This document shows positions 1 to 6,137 of a DNA stretch of 36,741 nucleotides, piece after piece. The stretch covers positions 1-36,741 of IMG/VR virus record IMGVR_UViG_3300021495_000012; one strand, 5' to 3'. The position numbers and the translations under genes were made by a program. A model generated the notes under the pieces. That model saw only the letters and a program-made list of their open reading frames with translations. It did no database searches and was not told the origin of the DNA. Every line of letters begins with the position of its first letter. Position 1 is the stretch's first letter. This stretch comes from a virus.

Positions 1-62
1 GCCGATTTTTGGCAATTTATTGGTAGGGTCGGCTCAGTTTTGCTATCGAAACAACCCCGCCA

Positions 63-80
63 ATTGGTAATATTGCCAAT
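63..80. repeat. Near-perfect 18-base palindrome
   Basis: ATTGGTAATATTGCCAAT is an inverted repeat with a single imperfect pair. It lies just upstream of the LacI-like palindrome at 85-100 and the promoter at 111-139. It could be a second regulator site; nothing shows which protein binds it. Confidence 0.35.
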
Positions 81-84
81 AATA

Positions 85-100
85 GTGCAAACATTTGCAC
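85..100. promoter_or_regulatory. LacI-type operator copy 1
   Basis: GTGCAAACATTTGCAC matches the recurring palindrome GTGCAAACGTTTGCAC at 15 of 16 bases. It ends 10 bases before the -35 box of the promoter at 111-139, the same arrangement as at 3661-3716. Palindromes of this type with a central CG are typical of LacI/GalR-family repressors; the binding protein is not encoded in the window. Confidence 0.65.
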
Positions 101-110
101 TTGAAAGAGT

Positions 111-139
111 TTGACAATTTGCGGGGATTTTGCTATAAT
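111..139 (+). promoter_or_regulatory. Sigma-70-type promoter for the first gene
   Basis: TTGACA (111-116) and TATAAT (134-139) are both perfect consensus hexamers separated by 17 bases. Transcription should start near 146, giving a leader of about 40 bases before the gene at 189. The operator at 85-100 sits immediately upstream of the -35 box. Confidence 0.85.
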
Positions 140-188
140 CCGCCATACGAAATAGGCTGAAGGCTTTAACTAGAAAAAGGAGGAAATT

Positions 189-719
189 ATGAAGATTTTT
201 GAATGTTCCGCGAAGTCTTTACTGGAGTCAGGGATTGATGGGTTGTGTAAGTTTGCTGCCGGTTTCGGCTGTCGAAAATTCCAAAAAGCATCTGCTACAA
301 AAATGATGGAATTATGCAGGTATTATCCAGATGTTTGTGCTTTCAAATTTCTGGAGGAATTTGGTGGTTATCTCGTTATTATTAACGAGCAGCATTCACT
401 CTTACCCACACAGATAGCACTTTTGAAAGACAAGCCTATTTTTCTGATTAAAATCTCCGCAAGCGGGGTTGTTCTAGATGATCAGGCTTGCTTAGCTAAA
501 ACATTATCACGAATCTTATATCATTATCCTTTGACAACGTTAGTTTTTGCTTCCCCAATTCCGTTTTTGTTAAGAGAGGTGATGATAGAAGTAATGTTTC
601 AGGATAGTGCCGACTGCGCCAGAGTTAGAATTTTCCACAACGACAGGCGGGAAAAGAAAGAATTGCCTGACGGAAAGATAAATTACACAATTCCCGCTGA
701 AGGTTGGAAATTGGTTTAA
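189..719 (+). CDS. Hypothetical phage protein, 176 aa
   Basis: I do not recognise a family. The start is supported by AAAAGGAGG placed 6-7 bases before ATG, and by the consensus promoter at 111-139. The 176-residue product looks soluble and mixed alpha/beta, with no clear signal peptide or membrane segment. It is a single-gene transcription unit: a strong intrinsic terminator follows 25 bases after the stop. A small perfect inverted repeat (372-378 with 383-389) lies inside the gene. The isolated, operator-linked promoter suggests an early or lysogeny-controlled gene, but this is inference from position only. Confidence 0.75.
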   Translation: MKIFECSAKSLLESGIDGLCKFAAGFGCRKFQKASATKMMELCRYYPDVCAFKFLEEFGGYLVIINEQHSLLPTQIALLKDKPIFLIKISASGVVLDDQACLAKTLSRILYHYPLTTLVFASPIPFLLREVMIEVMFQDSADCARVRIFHNDRREKKELPDGKINYTIPAEGWKLV

Positions 720-743
720 TCAGTCTGAAAAATTTCACCATCG

Positions 744-777
744 AAAAAGCCCGCCTTTTCAGAAGGCGGGCTTTTTT
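744..777 (+). terminator. Intrinsic terminator
   Basis: A 9-base perfect stem (GCCCGCCTT at 749-757 with AAGGCGGGC at 763-771, five-base loop) is flanked by an A-run and followed by six T. It closes the first gene's transcription unit. Confidence 0.9.
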
Positions 778-832
778 AGTTTCCTCAATCAGTCTTGTAG
801 TTCCGAAGCCGTTTTATGCGAATCGATTTTTA

Positions 833-1049
833 TTGTCTTGTCTTCGTTGCGTTGCAGGATTTGTCTTAACCCTGCTATTTGGGCTGGTAGTTTTGTAGTT
901 ATGCAATGGTTATGCCAATTTTGTTGTCTTGTCGTATTTTTCCCAGTTTGGTTGTCTTGTCGAATTATGCAATAACTATGCCGATATTTCCCAAGATTTT
1001 GACGTCAGCACACCTATATAATAAGGATATAGATTGCAAAAACTATGCC
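833..1049 (+). repeat. Two interleaved families of short direct repeats
   Basis: Family 1 is TTGTCTTGTCG at 924-934 and 952-962, with TTGTCTTGTCT at 833-843. Family 2 is 16 bases long: ATGCAATGGTTATGCC (901-916), ATGCAATAACTATGCC (967-982) and TTGCAAAAACTATGCC (1034-1049); a fourth copy is at 2969-2984. Spacing in family 2 is about 66-67 bases. Iteron-like arrays of this sort can bind replication or regulatory proteins; the function here is unknown. Confidence 0.6.
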
Positions 1050-1078
1050 AATTATTCCTGCGAAATTGCGATTTTTTA

Positions 1079-1094
1079 GTGCAAACGTTTGCAC
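1079..1094. promoter_or_regulatory. LacI-type operator copy 2
   Basis: Exact GTGCAAACGTTTGCAC, a perfect 16-base palindrome. It lies 41 bases upstream of the -35 box of the promoter at 1136-1164, further away than in the other two promoter-linked copies, with a very AT-rich stretch between. Confidence 0.7.
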
Positions 1095-1135
1095 AAAATT
1101 TTTTACAATTTTTTTCAAAAAATTGATTTTTTTAC

Positions 1136-1164
1136 TTGACAACGCAACTACGGCTTGATATAAC
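1136..1164 (+). promoter_or_regulatory. Sigma-70-type promoter for the hairpin-rich cassette
   Basis: TTGACA (1136-1141) and TATAAC (1159-1164) are separated by 17 bases. It would drive the gene at 1204 and, past two terminators, possibly the genes to 2605. Confidence 0.8.
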
Positions 1165-1203
1165 GCAAGCAACAATAACAACAAAAACAAGAGGAGGTTA
1201 AAA

Positions 1204-1452
1204 ATGAGAAAGAAGACCAAAATTTTCGATTTCAACTACCCGTATAGTGGTCGCTACGACGCGGCTGAGACAGCGTACCACCTACGTCGGAAATACCCAA
1301 CTCTCCCTGAAGGTTGGGTATTTAACTTATACCCCGCTACGGGGATAGTTTATTGGGAATTGGTAACCTCTAGCGGACAGATCGTCCGTGAAGGAGTATA
1401 TGACCTCTACACCGCCAAGGTTAAACATTGGGTGGTGAATAGTTACAAGTAG
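1204..1452 (+). CDS. Hypothetical small protein, 82 aa
   Basis: No family recognised. The start follows GAGGAGGTTAAAAATG, a 16-base leader repeated exactly at the next gene's start (1551-1566). The product is basic and aromatic-rich with no membrane segment. The coding sequence contains an 11-base perfect inverted repeat (1291-1301 with 1313-1323) and a short CCCCG/CGGGG hairpin at 1332-1344. Two terminators follow immediately, so this may be the main product of the promoter at 1136-1164, with the genes beyond expressed at a lower level. Confidence 0.75.
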   Translation: MRKKTKIFDFNYPYSGRYDAAETAYHLRRKYPTLPEGWVFNLYPATGIVYWELVTSSGQIVREGVYDLYTAKVKHWVVNSYK

Positions 1453-1460
1453 TTAAATCT

Positions 1461-1500
1461 CCCGGCTGGCGGGCACAAAAGCCTGCTAGTCGGGGTTTTT
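1461..1500 (+). terminator. Intrinsic terminator with G-U-rich stem
   Basis: Arms 1461-1474 and 1481-1494 form a 14-pair RNA stem with a six-base loop and a T-rich tail. Three of the pairs are G-U wobbles in the + strand RNA, so on the opposite strand the same positions would be A-C mismatches: the fold favours + strand transcripts. Confidence 0.85.
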
Positions 1501-1512
1501 ATTTATTAACAA

Positions 1513-1539
1513 ACTAGGCTCATGCCTAGTCGGTTTTTT
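1513..1539 (+). terminator. Second tandem intrinsic terminator
   Basis: ACTAGGC (1513-1519) pairs with GCCTAGT (1524-1530) around a TCAT loop, followed by CGG and six T. It is 20 bases after the previous terminator and just before the ribosome binding site of the next gene, with no obvious promoter between. Confidence 0.75.
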
Positions 1540-1563
1540 ATTCTCAAAAAGAGGAGGTTAAAA

Positions 1564-1962
1564 ATGAAAGTAAAAGTGCACGTTTTCCGTCACAGAATCG
1601 TAGGCGGAGGTACCGCCTACGAAGTATTGGTCCCAAAATACCAGAAAAAATATTTCCCTATCACGGGCACAATTCACGCTATGATTTACGTGCGTGAATA
1701 CCGTGGCAAAGAAATAGAATATTTCACCGTATTCGATTTTTTGAGAACGTCAGAAATTGATGAATTGCCTCCCCATTCCAAAGAGAGGTGGGAGGCTTTT
1801 CGAGAATTGGATAAAAAAGCGAGGGAGTTAGAGTATAAAGCCGGTTCCCTCACTTTTCCAGAGCTAAAGAAATTGGGCAAAATGCCTCTTCTTTGGGCAA
1901 CGTGGAATTTACCGAACGCTGAAAAGGAAGTAATTCTCGAAATAGAGGAGGCGATAGAATGA
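1564..1962 (+). CDS. Hypothetical protein, 132 aa
   Basis: The start is set at 1564 rather than the upstream ATG at 1522: the latter lies inside a terminator hairpin and lacks a ribosome binding site, while 1564 follows GAGGAGGTTAAAA. No family recognised; the product is charged, with a Lys/Glu-rich helical C-terminal half. The reading frame carries a 10-base perfect inverted repeat (1598-1607 with 1613-1622), a 7-base one (1767-1773 with 1790-1796) and a 6-base one (1821-1826 with 1846-1851). It overlaps the next gene by ATGA, indicating translational coupling. Confidence 0.75.
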   Translation: MKVKVHVFRHRIVGGGTAYEVLVPKYQKKYFPITGTIHAMIYVREYRGKEIEYFTVFDFLRTSEIDELPPHSKERWEAFRELDKKARELEYKAGSLTFPELKKLGKMPLLWATWNLPNAEKEVILEIEEAIE

Positions 1963-2240
1963 AAAAAGAACAGATAATAAAAAAGTTACTAGACGAAATT
2001 ATTTTCGTGCCAGGTGCAGAAATCCGGCACGTTTATTGCGGTAGCGATTACATTACCGCAATTTTCACAATCGATAACTTAGAGATTACCGCTGTAATCC
2101 CTTTGGATAATCCCAAGGATTACAGCGTTTTTTATCCTTATGCTCCAGAGGTATTTGAGCATTGGGGGGGAGAACATTCATTCTGGTGCCTCGTTGAGGG
2201 AATGCTTGACGAAGTAGCTTATCAAGAACAGGAGGGTTAA
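1959..2240 (+). CDS. Hypothetical acidic protein, 93 aa
   Basis: No family recognised. ATGA overlap with the gene before, and the next gene starts two bases after its stop, so the three are one operon. The product is acidic and aromatic (many Tyr, Phe and Trp in the C-terminal half). Inverted repeats inside the frame: CGTGCC/GGCACG (2006-2031), ATTGCGGTA/TACCGCAAT (2035-2062) and CGCTGTAATCC/GGATTACAGCG (2090-2127). Confidence 0.75.
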   Translation: MKKEQIIKKLLDEIIFVPGAEIRHVYCGSDYITAIFTIDNLEITAVIPLDNPKDYSVFYPYAPEVFEHWGGEHSFWCLVEGMLDEVAYQEQEG

Positions 2241-2242
2241 AA

Positions 2243-2605
2243 ATGAAACAAACAATGTTACTAGAAAAAAACACCATATTGGAGGGAACAAAGCCCTCCA
2301 ATATGGGTTTGAAAATTCGGGTAACCAAAACTGGTTTGGTTACCCAGGGTCAGCTAAGCCTACCGTTTAAAATCGAAGCGGTAGGCAATGGTTATTATAG
2401 TCATCTTTTGGAGGCAATACTCCAAGAAATCGGCAAGAAAGAATTCAAGGAAGCTAAGGAATTGCTTTCCTTAGCTTCCGACAAAAAATGGGAATATCTA
2501 TGGCCACCCGCGGGAAGATTGAAAAGAAGGGTACCACCAAAACATATCTTAAACCTGAACATGCTGGAAATTAAAAAACTTCCAACAAAAAAGAAAAAGA
2601 AGTAA
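2243..2605 (+). CDS. Hypothetical basic protein encoded by hairpin-rich DNA
   Basis: A 120-residue basic protein ending in a Lys-rich tail; no family recognised. The start has GGAGGG seven bases upstream. The gene is remarkable for five consecutive inverted repeats: 13 bases (2274-2286 with 2294-2306), 11 bases (2319-2329 with 2335-2345), 8 bases (2358-2365 with 2379-2386), 6 bases (2408-2413 with 2420-2425) and 13 bases (2449-2461 with 2467-2479). None has a T-tract, so they are not terminators. The frame is intact through all of them. A real terminator follows at 2631. Confidence 0.7.
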   Translation: MKQTMLLEKNTILEGTKPSNMGLKIRVTKTGLVTQGQLSLPFKIEAVGNGYYSHLLEAILQEIGKKEFKEAKELLSLASDKKWEYLWPPAGRLKRRVPPKHILNLNMLEIKKLPTKKKKK

Positions 2606-2630
2606 TTAGCTAATCTTATCCATATCCATA

Positions 2631-2664
2631 CCCGCTGACCGGCATGGTCAGCGGGTTTTCTTTT
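2631..2664 (+). terminator. Intrinsic terminator of the hairpin-rich operon
   Basis: CCCGCTGACC (2631-2640) pairs perfectly with GGTCAGCGGG (2646-2655) around a five-base loop, followed by TTTTCTTTT. Confidence 0.9.
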
Positions 2665-2807
2665 GCTTATCTTTCTTTCACTTCATTATCATCAAACTTC
2701 AATCCTTTACACACATACATCATGCATAGCATTATACACTATATCACAACACACACACAACAAGCAGCAAGCTACAATCCACTTTAATCTGAATTCAAGA
2801 CAATCAC

Positions 2808-2821
2808 GTTTCACGTGAAAC
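2808..2821. promoter_or_regulatory. parS-like ParB binding site
   Basis: GTTTCACGTGAAAC is a perfect 14-base palindrome; with its flanks it reads CGTTTCACGTGAAACA, 15 of 16 bases identical to the widely conserved bacterial chromosomal parS form TGTTTCACGTGAAACA. It lies in the non-coding gap. No parA or parB gene is in the window, so binding by the host ParB (Spo0J) is the natural inference. Other CACGTG sites in the window lack the flanking bases. Confidence 0.75.
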
Positions 2822-2968
2822 ATTTACATTGCTTGCGTATGAATCTGACTAGCCAGATTGATAATTATTATCAGAATTATTTTCGATTACTTTGGCTACG
2901 GTTTTGGGTAGTCTAGTTGATAATGGTTATTAAATTCATTCTCAAATGAATTGGTAAGATTATTGCTA

Positions 2969-2984
2969 ATGCAATAGGTATGCC
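2969..2984 (+). repeat. Fourth copy of the 16-base iteron-like motif
   Basis: ATGCAATAGGTATGCC, same orientation as the copies at 901-916, 967-982 and 1034-1049 but almost 2 kb away, also in non-coding DNA. Confidence 0.55.
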
Positions 2985-3030
2985 CTTGCACGGAACACTA
3001 GGAGGGAAGGTTTGGCAGGGGCACTACTGC

Positions 3031-3210
3031 CCAAAAATTGCCAGTAAAATTCTGAGTACCTTAATAAATTTAATTTTTTTAAAAGACAAAATTTGCTAAC
3101 AAAATTTTGAATGCTCTAAAAAATTTAAATTTTTTAACCAATGACAATATCGCCCAAAAATTGCTAATAAAATTTTGAATGCCTTAAAAATTTAATTCTT
3201 AGAAGACAGA
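3031..3210 (+). repeat. Three degenerate AT-rich direct repeats
   Basis: Three copies share the order AAAATTGC, TAAAATTTTGAATGCC-like, then AAATTTAATTTTTT-like and GACA-like blocks. Aligned on TTGC they begin near 3039, 3093 and 3161, so spacing is 54 and 68 bases. They precede the promoter at 3237 and could be an unwinding element or an AT-rich regulatory region. Confidence 0.55.
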
Positions 3211-3236
3211 AAAGAAAAAATTCCAACTCTTTTGGA

Positions 3237-3265
3237 TTGCTTTTCTTTTGATTTAGTAGTATAAT
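3237..3265 (+). promoter_or_regulatory. Promoter for the gene at 3298
   Basis: TTGCTT (3237-3242), 17-base spacer, perfect TATAAT (3260-3265). The leader to ATG would be about 26 bases. No LacI-type palindrome sits next to this one. Confidence 0.65.
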
Positions 3266-3297
3266 TCCGCTTTAATTTAAAGACGGAGGGAAGAATT

Positions 3298-3708
3298 ATG
3301 GAAGTTAGACTGTTATCAGAAATCCCCGATTTTGATGAGTTTTTGTGTGAAGTGGAGTTAAGTGGCGGAAGTGTGTTTATTTGCCCCGCTGAGGAATTGG
3401 AAGTTTATTTTAGGGGTGAGAATGGAGAAGTTAGAAGCTCCCTTGATTCGGGATTCCCCGCCAGGGTGGGGGCTGTTAGGCTTTTACAGGATTTAGTTGT
3501 GGTTGATTATAGTGTTGTTAATATGGTTAAGTTGATGTTAGATTCCCCGCCTGAGATTAGGGAGACGATTTTGGTTGGGGATGTTACGGTGTATGTAAAC
3601 AACTCCATCCCCGCCACATGGAAAGTACTGGGTATCCGGATTAAAGATGTTCTTTTTCAAGTGCAAACGTTTGCACTTGAAAAAAATTTGACTTTTTTGG
3701 CGGATTAG
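3298..3708 (+). CDS. Hypothetical protein, 136 aa, overlapping a promoter
   Basis: Family not recognised. The start follows GACGGAGGGAAGAATT. The product is acidic and Val-rich with alternating hydrophobic residues suggesting beta structure. Its 3' end is unusual: the last codons contain the exact operator palindrome 3661-3676 and the -35 box 3688-3693, and its stop falls in the spacer of the promoter that drives the next operon. The C-terminal residues (VQTFALEKNLTFLAD) are therefore constrained by regulatory DNA. The start of transcription of the next unit lies just past the stop codon. Confidence 0.75.
   Translation: MEVRLLSEIPDFDEFLCEVELSGGSVFICPAEELEVYFRGENGEVRSSLDSGFPARVGAVRLLQDLVVVDYSVVNMVKLMLDSPPEIRETILVGDVTVYVNNSIPATWKVLGIRIKDVLFQVQTFALEKNLTFLAD
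3661..3676. promoter_or_regulatory. LacI-type operator copy 3
   Basis: Exact GTGCAAACGTTTGCAC inside the 3' end of the gene at 3298, ending 11 bases before the -35 box at 3688. The arrangement matches the one at 85-139, which argues that both promoters share a regulator. Confidence 0.75.
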
Positions 3709-3716
3709 GGTATAAT
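3688..3716 (+). promoter_or_regulatory. Promoter of the large accessory operon
   Basis: TTGACT (3688-3693), 17-base spacer, TATAAT (3711-3716). It is the only strong promoter seen before the long run of genes 3759-10424. Confidence 0.85.
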
Positions 3717-3758
3717 TCTCCCGCAAACAATGAGAAACAATCTTAGAGGGAGGCTCTC

Positions 3759-3917
3759 ATGAAACACTTCGAAATTCACCCAATTGAAGGTGAGTTTGAT
3801 TGGGGCACTATGTCAATAATCGAACTTGGAGAATCAGGCAGAAACCGCCGATTGGTGTATGTTCCTTACCACGCACCTGATGACGCAGAGTTTCTTGAAA
3901 AAGGAGTCCGCGTATGA
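3759..3917 (+). CDS. Small hypothetical protein, 52 aa
   Basis: First gene after the promoter at 3688-3716. GGGAGG lies six bases before ATG, partly inside a small AGAG/CTCT inverted repeat that could modulate initiation. The protein is short, acidic and ends by ATGA overlap with the next gene, which supports it as a real coupled gene despite its size. No family recognised. Confidence 0.6.
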   Translation: MKHFEIHPIEGEFDWGTMSIIELGESGRNRRLVYVPYHAPDDAEFLEKGVRV

Positions 3918-4093
3918 AAAAAGAACAACAAGCACTAAGAGAATTGTTCATTGAGATCGAAAAAGTGGCAAAAGAAATCGGACAAAAATATGGAGTTACC
4001 GTAGGCATAAGGATTTGTCCCTGTGGGTTGGGTGAAGTCTATTACTGTGAACCTTGCTCTCAGAAGGAGGATATTGATGCTACTCAAAGTTAA
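3914..4093 (+). CDS. Small four-cysteine, zinc-ribbon-like protein, 59 aa
   Basis: Coupled to the previous gene by ATGA, with AAAAAGGAG upstream of the start. Residues 1-25 form a charged helix (KKEQQALRELFIEIEKVAKE); the C-terminal half holds CPCG followed nine residues later by CEPC, a CxC...CxxC arrangement likely to bind one zinc ion. It overlaps the dUTPase gene by 17 bases. Target unknown; phage mini zinc-ribbon proteins often contact host enzymes or nucleic acid, but nothing here shows which. Confidence 0.6.
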   Translation: MKKEQQALRELFIEIEKVAKEIGQKYGVTVGIRICPCGLGEVYYCEPCSQKEDIDATQS

Positions 4094-4547
4094 ACAACAT
4101 GATCCAAACATGCCACCTTTAAAACAGTATGGGAATTGGATTGATCTTTATTTTTGCGGGATTCATCCCGCATCCCCCACCAATCCTAGAGAATGGGATA
4201 TGGGAGATAATTCCTACTGCTTCTTTCCTGATGATTTTTACATTCTATCGCTAGGTATTTCTGTTGAAATCCCTAGTGGCTATGAAGCGCACATAATACC
4301 CCGCTCGTCGCTTTTCAAACGGCACGGCATTCTGTTAGTCAATTCAATGGGTATCATCGACAATTCATATTGCGGTGATGACGATATATGGGGCTTCCCT
4401 GCTTATTTCACTCGTTATACAATTCTTCGTCTATATGAGCGTATCGCTCAGTTTCGTCTCGTGCAAGCAATGCCGCCTATCGAAATTGAGTATGTTCAAA
4501 AACTAAACAACAAGAACCGTGGGGGATTTGGTCAAAGTGGAAACTAG
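4077..4547 (+). CDS. dut: dUTP diphosphatase (dUTPase)
   Basis: Hydrolyses dUTP to dUMP and pyrophosphate, lowering uracil incorporation and feeding dTMP synthesis in the cytoplasm. All five motifs of trimeric dUTPases can be placed in the 156-residue product: IDLY (22-25), PRSSL (75-79), GIIDNSYCGD with the catalytic Asp (92-101), ERIAQFRLV (121-129) and the P-loop-like Gly-rich tail NRGGFGQSG (147-155). The start at 4077 follows AAGGAGG at good spacing; an in-frame ATG at 4023 would add 18 residues but lies inside the preceding gene and has no ribosome binding site. An insert between motifs I and II (residues 28-50) makes it slightly long for the family. Confidence 0.93.
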   Translation: MLLKVKQHDPNMPPLKQYGNWIDLYFCGIHPASPTNPREWDMGDNSYCFFPDDFYILSLGISVEIPSGYEAHIIPRSSLFKRHGILLVNSMGIIDNSYCGDDDIWGFPAYFTRYTILRLYERIAQFRLVQAMPPIEIEYVQKLNNKNRGGFGQSGN

Positions 4548-4565
4548 ACACAAAGGAGGTAACAA

Positions 4566-5096
4566 ATGGTGGTTAACCTTCTTGAAGAAACGTTAGAGGT
4601 TTTGAAAAAGTACGGTAAATCTCCTAAAGATGTTAAGTGGGTTGGCTCAAAAGATGGGAAGTATGCTATCACGTGGAGTGAATTCAAAAAAATAGCAGAT
4701 GTTATATACGACAACGGTTGTGGCAGTCAAGAAGTAGCGAAAGACTTAGTTGTTGTTGGAGAAGACTGGTGGCTTGAACGCTGTGAATGTGATGGATCTG
4801 AATGGTGGGAATTTAAGACTCTTCCAGTAAGACAGCCAGAAGCTATAAAGTTTACAAAGGTCTTAATTATTTCATTTGCTCGGAATCTCGATGAGATCAA
4901 TCAATTAACAATGACAACTCTAGAAAAAATCGACAAAGTTGAAAAAGAACTGAAAAGATTTATCAGACGAATGAAAGCTTGTAAACAACGTTTAAAGGAA
5001 GATCCCAATTTAGTCGGGTGTAAAGAAACCGCCGCCTTAAAGAAGGCAAGTATGGATCTTTCGAGGGTATTGGTAGAATTACGTAAACCTTTTTGA
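4566..5096 (+). CDS. Hypothetical phage protein, 176 aa, with C-terminal coiled coil
   Basis: AAAGGAGG precedes the ATG. The N-terminal half has a compact pattern with paired tryptophans (GEDWWLERCECDGSEWWEF, about residues 67-85) that I have seen in phage hypothetical proteins but cannot name. From about residue 105 to the end it is a charged heptad-like helix, probably a coiled coil. It lies between dut and the beta-helix paralogues in the same transcription unit. Confidence 0.75.
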   Translation: MVVNLLEETLEVLKKYGKSPKDVKWVGSKDGKYAITWSEFKKIADVIYDNGCGSQEVAKDLVVVGEDWWLERCECDGSEWWEFKTLPVRQPEAIKFTKVLIISFARNLDEINQLTMTTLEKIDKVEKELKRFIRRMKACKQRLKEDPNLVGCKETAALKKASMDLSRVLVELRKPF

Positions 5097-5123
5097 CCGG
5101 ATTCTTGTTACGGAGGTACAAGA

Positions 5124-6137
5124 ATGAAAGAAAAAACAAGAAAATATGAATTGCTAAAAGACACTTTCATCAGATGGTCTGGTGTAAAGCTCTATCGAAT
5201 TAGAGCTTGTAGAGATTTTGGAGATGTAAAAAAAGGTGATTTAGGCGGGTATATCGAGAAAGAAGAAAATCTTTCCCACGAAGGAACATGCTGGCTCTAC
5301 GATAATGCTAAAGCATTCGGTAACGCTAGAGTAGCTGGTGATGCCAAGATTTATAATATTGCTAGGATTTCCGGAAATTCCGAAATATATGGTAACGCAA
5401 AAATTTGGGATAATGCCCGCGTCATGGACGACGCCTTTGTATTTGATAAAGCTGAGATTCGAGAAAACGCAGTAATCAAAGATAGGGCTATGGTGCATGG
5501 AAAGGCTAAAGTAAGTGGAAGGGCTTTGATTTGTGGTAATACAGAAGTCAGAGGTAATGCCAAGGTTCGTGACCATGCTATAGTTCAAGACTTTGCTAAA
5601 GTTGACGAAAACGCTGAAGTGTTTGAGTTCGCTTGTATTTGTGAATTTGCTAGAGCCGACGGTAATTCAAAGATTTTTGGCTCAGCCAGGTTGGGAGGAA
5701 AAGCTAAAGCGAGCGGAAATGCGGTAATTTACGGTGATGCAAATATCTGGTGCGGCCAAATAACCAAAGATATTAGGGAAGATCTAATTCAGTACATTGC
5801 ATGCTCACTAAATGTTTACCCAATCAATGGAAAATACGTCCTATATAAGCGAGTAAATAAAAAGGCTCCGGGAATGTATGTGTCCCTTTTTGACCCTCAT
5901 TTCGTGTATCGTGATGGCGAATACGCTGAAGTTGAGATTCCAAACTTGGATTTTCTGAAAAGTTGTGGCGCTGGCATACATGTTTCAACACCTTTTTACT
6001 GGCAAGACGGCGATACACTAATTGCTGTGGAGGTAAGTATTGATGATATTATCACGTGCATGGAAGGAAAGCTAAGGTGTAAAAAAGTAAGAGTAATAGG
6101 AGAGGTGGACAATGAAAGAAAAAACAAAAAAGTATGA
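5124..6137 (+). CDS. Left-handed beta-helix repeat protein, paralogue A
   Basis: A 337-residue protein in three parts. Residues 1-55 form an N-terminal cap (YRIRACRDFGDVKKGDLGGY). Residues about 57-210 are back-to-back short repeats of the type GNAxVxGDAxI, characteristic of hexapeptide/left-handed beta-helix folds. A conserved C-terminal domain of about 110 residues follows, ending in EGKLRCKKVRVIGEV. It has no transferase active-site His that I can identify, so a binding or structural role is more likely than acyl transfer. The start has GGAGGTACAAG. It overlaps the second paralogue by 26 bases, and its last residues are an out-of-frame reading of that gene's start. Confidence 0.8.
   Translation: MKEKTRKYELLKDTFIRWSGVKLYRIRACRDFGDVKKGDLGGYIEKEENLSHEGTCWLYDNAKAFGNARVAGDAKIYNIARISGNSEIYGNAKIWDNARVMDDAFVFDKAEIRENAVIKDRAMVHGKAKVSGRALICGNTEVRGNAKVRDHAIVQDFAKVDENAEVFEFACICEFARADGNSKIFGSARLGGKAKASGNAVIYGDANIWCGQITKDIREDLIQYIACSLNVYPINGKYVLYKRVNKKAPGMYVSLFDPHFVYRDGEYAEVEIPNLDFLKSCGAGIHVSTPFYWQDGDTLIAVEVSIDDIITCMEGKLRCKKVRVIGEVDNERKNKKV

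Larger units (their letters stand above)
778..1203. other. Gene-free gap with repeats, operator and promoter
   Basis: No convincing gene. The gap holds three TTGTCTTGTC copies, three copies of a 16-base WTGCAAWNNNTATGCC motif, an exact LacI-type operator (1079-1094) and a promoter (1136-1164). Open frames here on either strand are low-complexity and lack ribosome binding sites. Confidence 0.7.
2606..3297. other. Long non-coding gap: terminator, parS, AT-rich repeats
   Basis: No gene is supported. In order it holds an intrinsic terminator (2631-2664), a C/A-rich low-complexity stretch (about 2665-2790), a parS-like palindrome (2808-2821), small inverted repeats (TGATAATTATTATCA near 2858-2872; AATTCATT/AATGAATT at 2933-2952), a fourth ATGCAATNNNTATGCC copy (2969-2984), three degenerate AT-rich repeats (3031-3210) and a promoter (3237-3265). 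The mix of repeats, AT-rich DNA and a partition-type site resembles a replication/partition locus, but no initiator gene is adjacent. Confidence 0.6.

Noticed and set aside
704-898. Open frame after the first gene
   Set aside because: Starts inside the preceding gene and runs through a strong terminator; no ribosome binding site.
1014-1235. Hydrophobic open frame on the minus strand
   Set aside because: Leu/Phe/Lys low-complexity product of AT-rich DNA, lies over a promoter and operator, no ribosome binding site.
5241-5588. Minus-strand frames in the beta-helix genes
   Set aside because: Produced by the repetitive GNAxV coding pattern read backwards.
4670-6058. CACGTG sites at 4670 and 6053 as further parS
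   Set aside because: Only the central six bases match; the GTTT/AAAC flanks required for ParB are absent.
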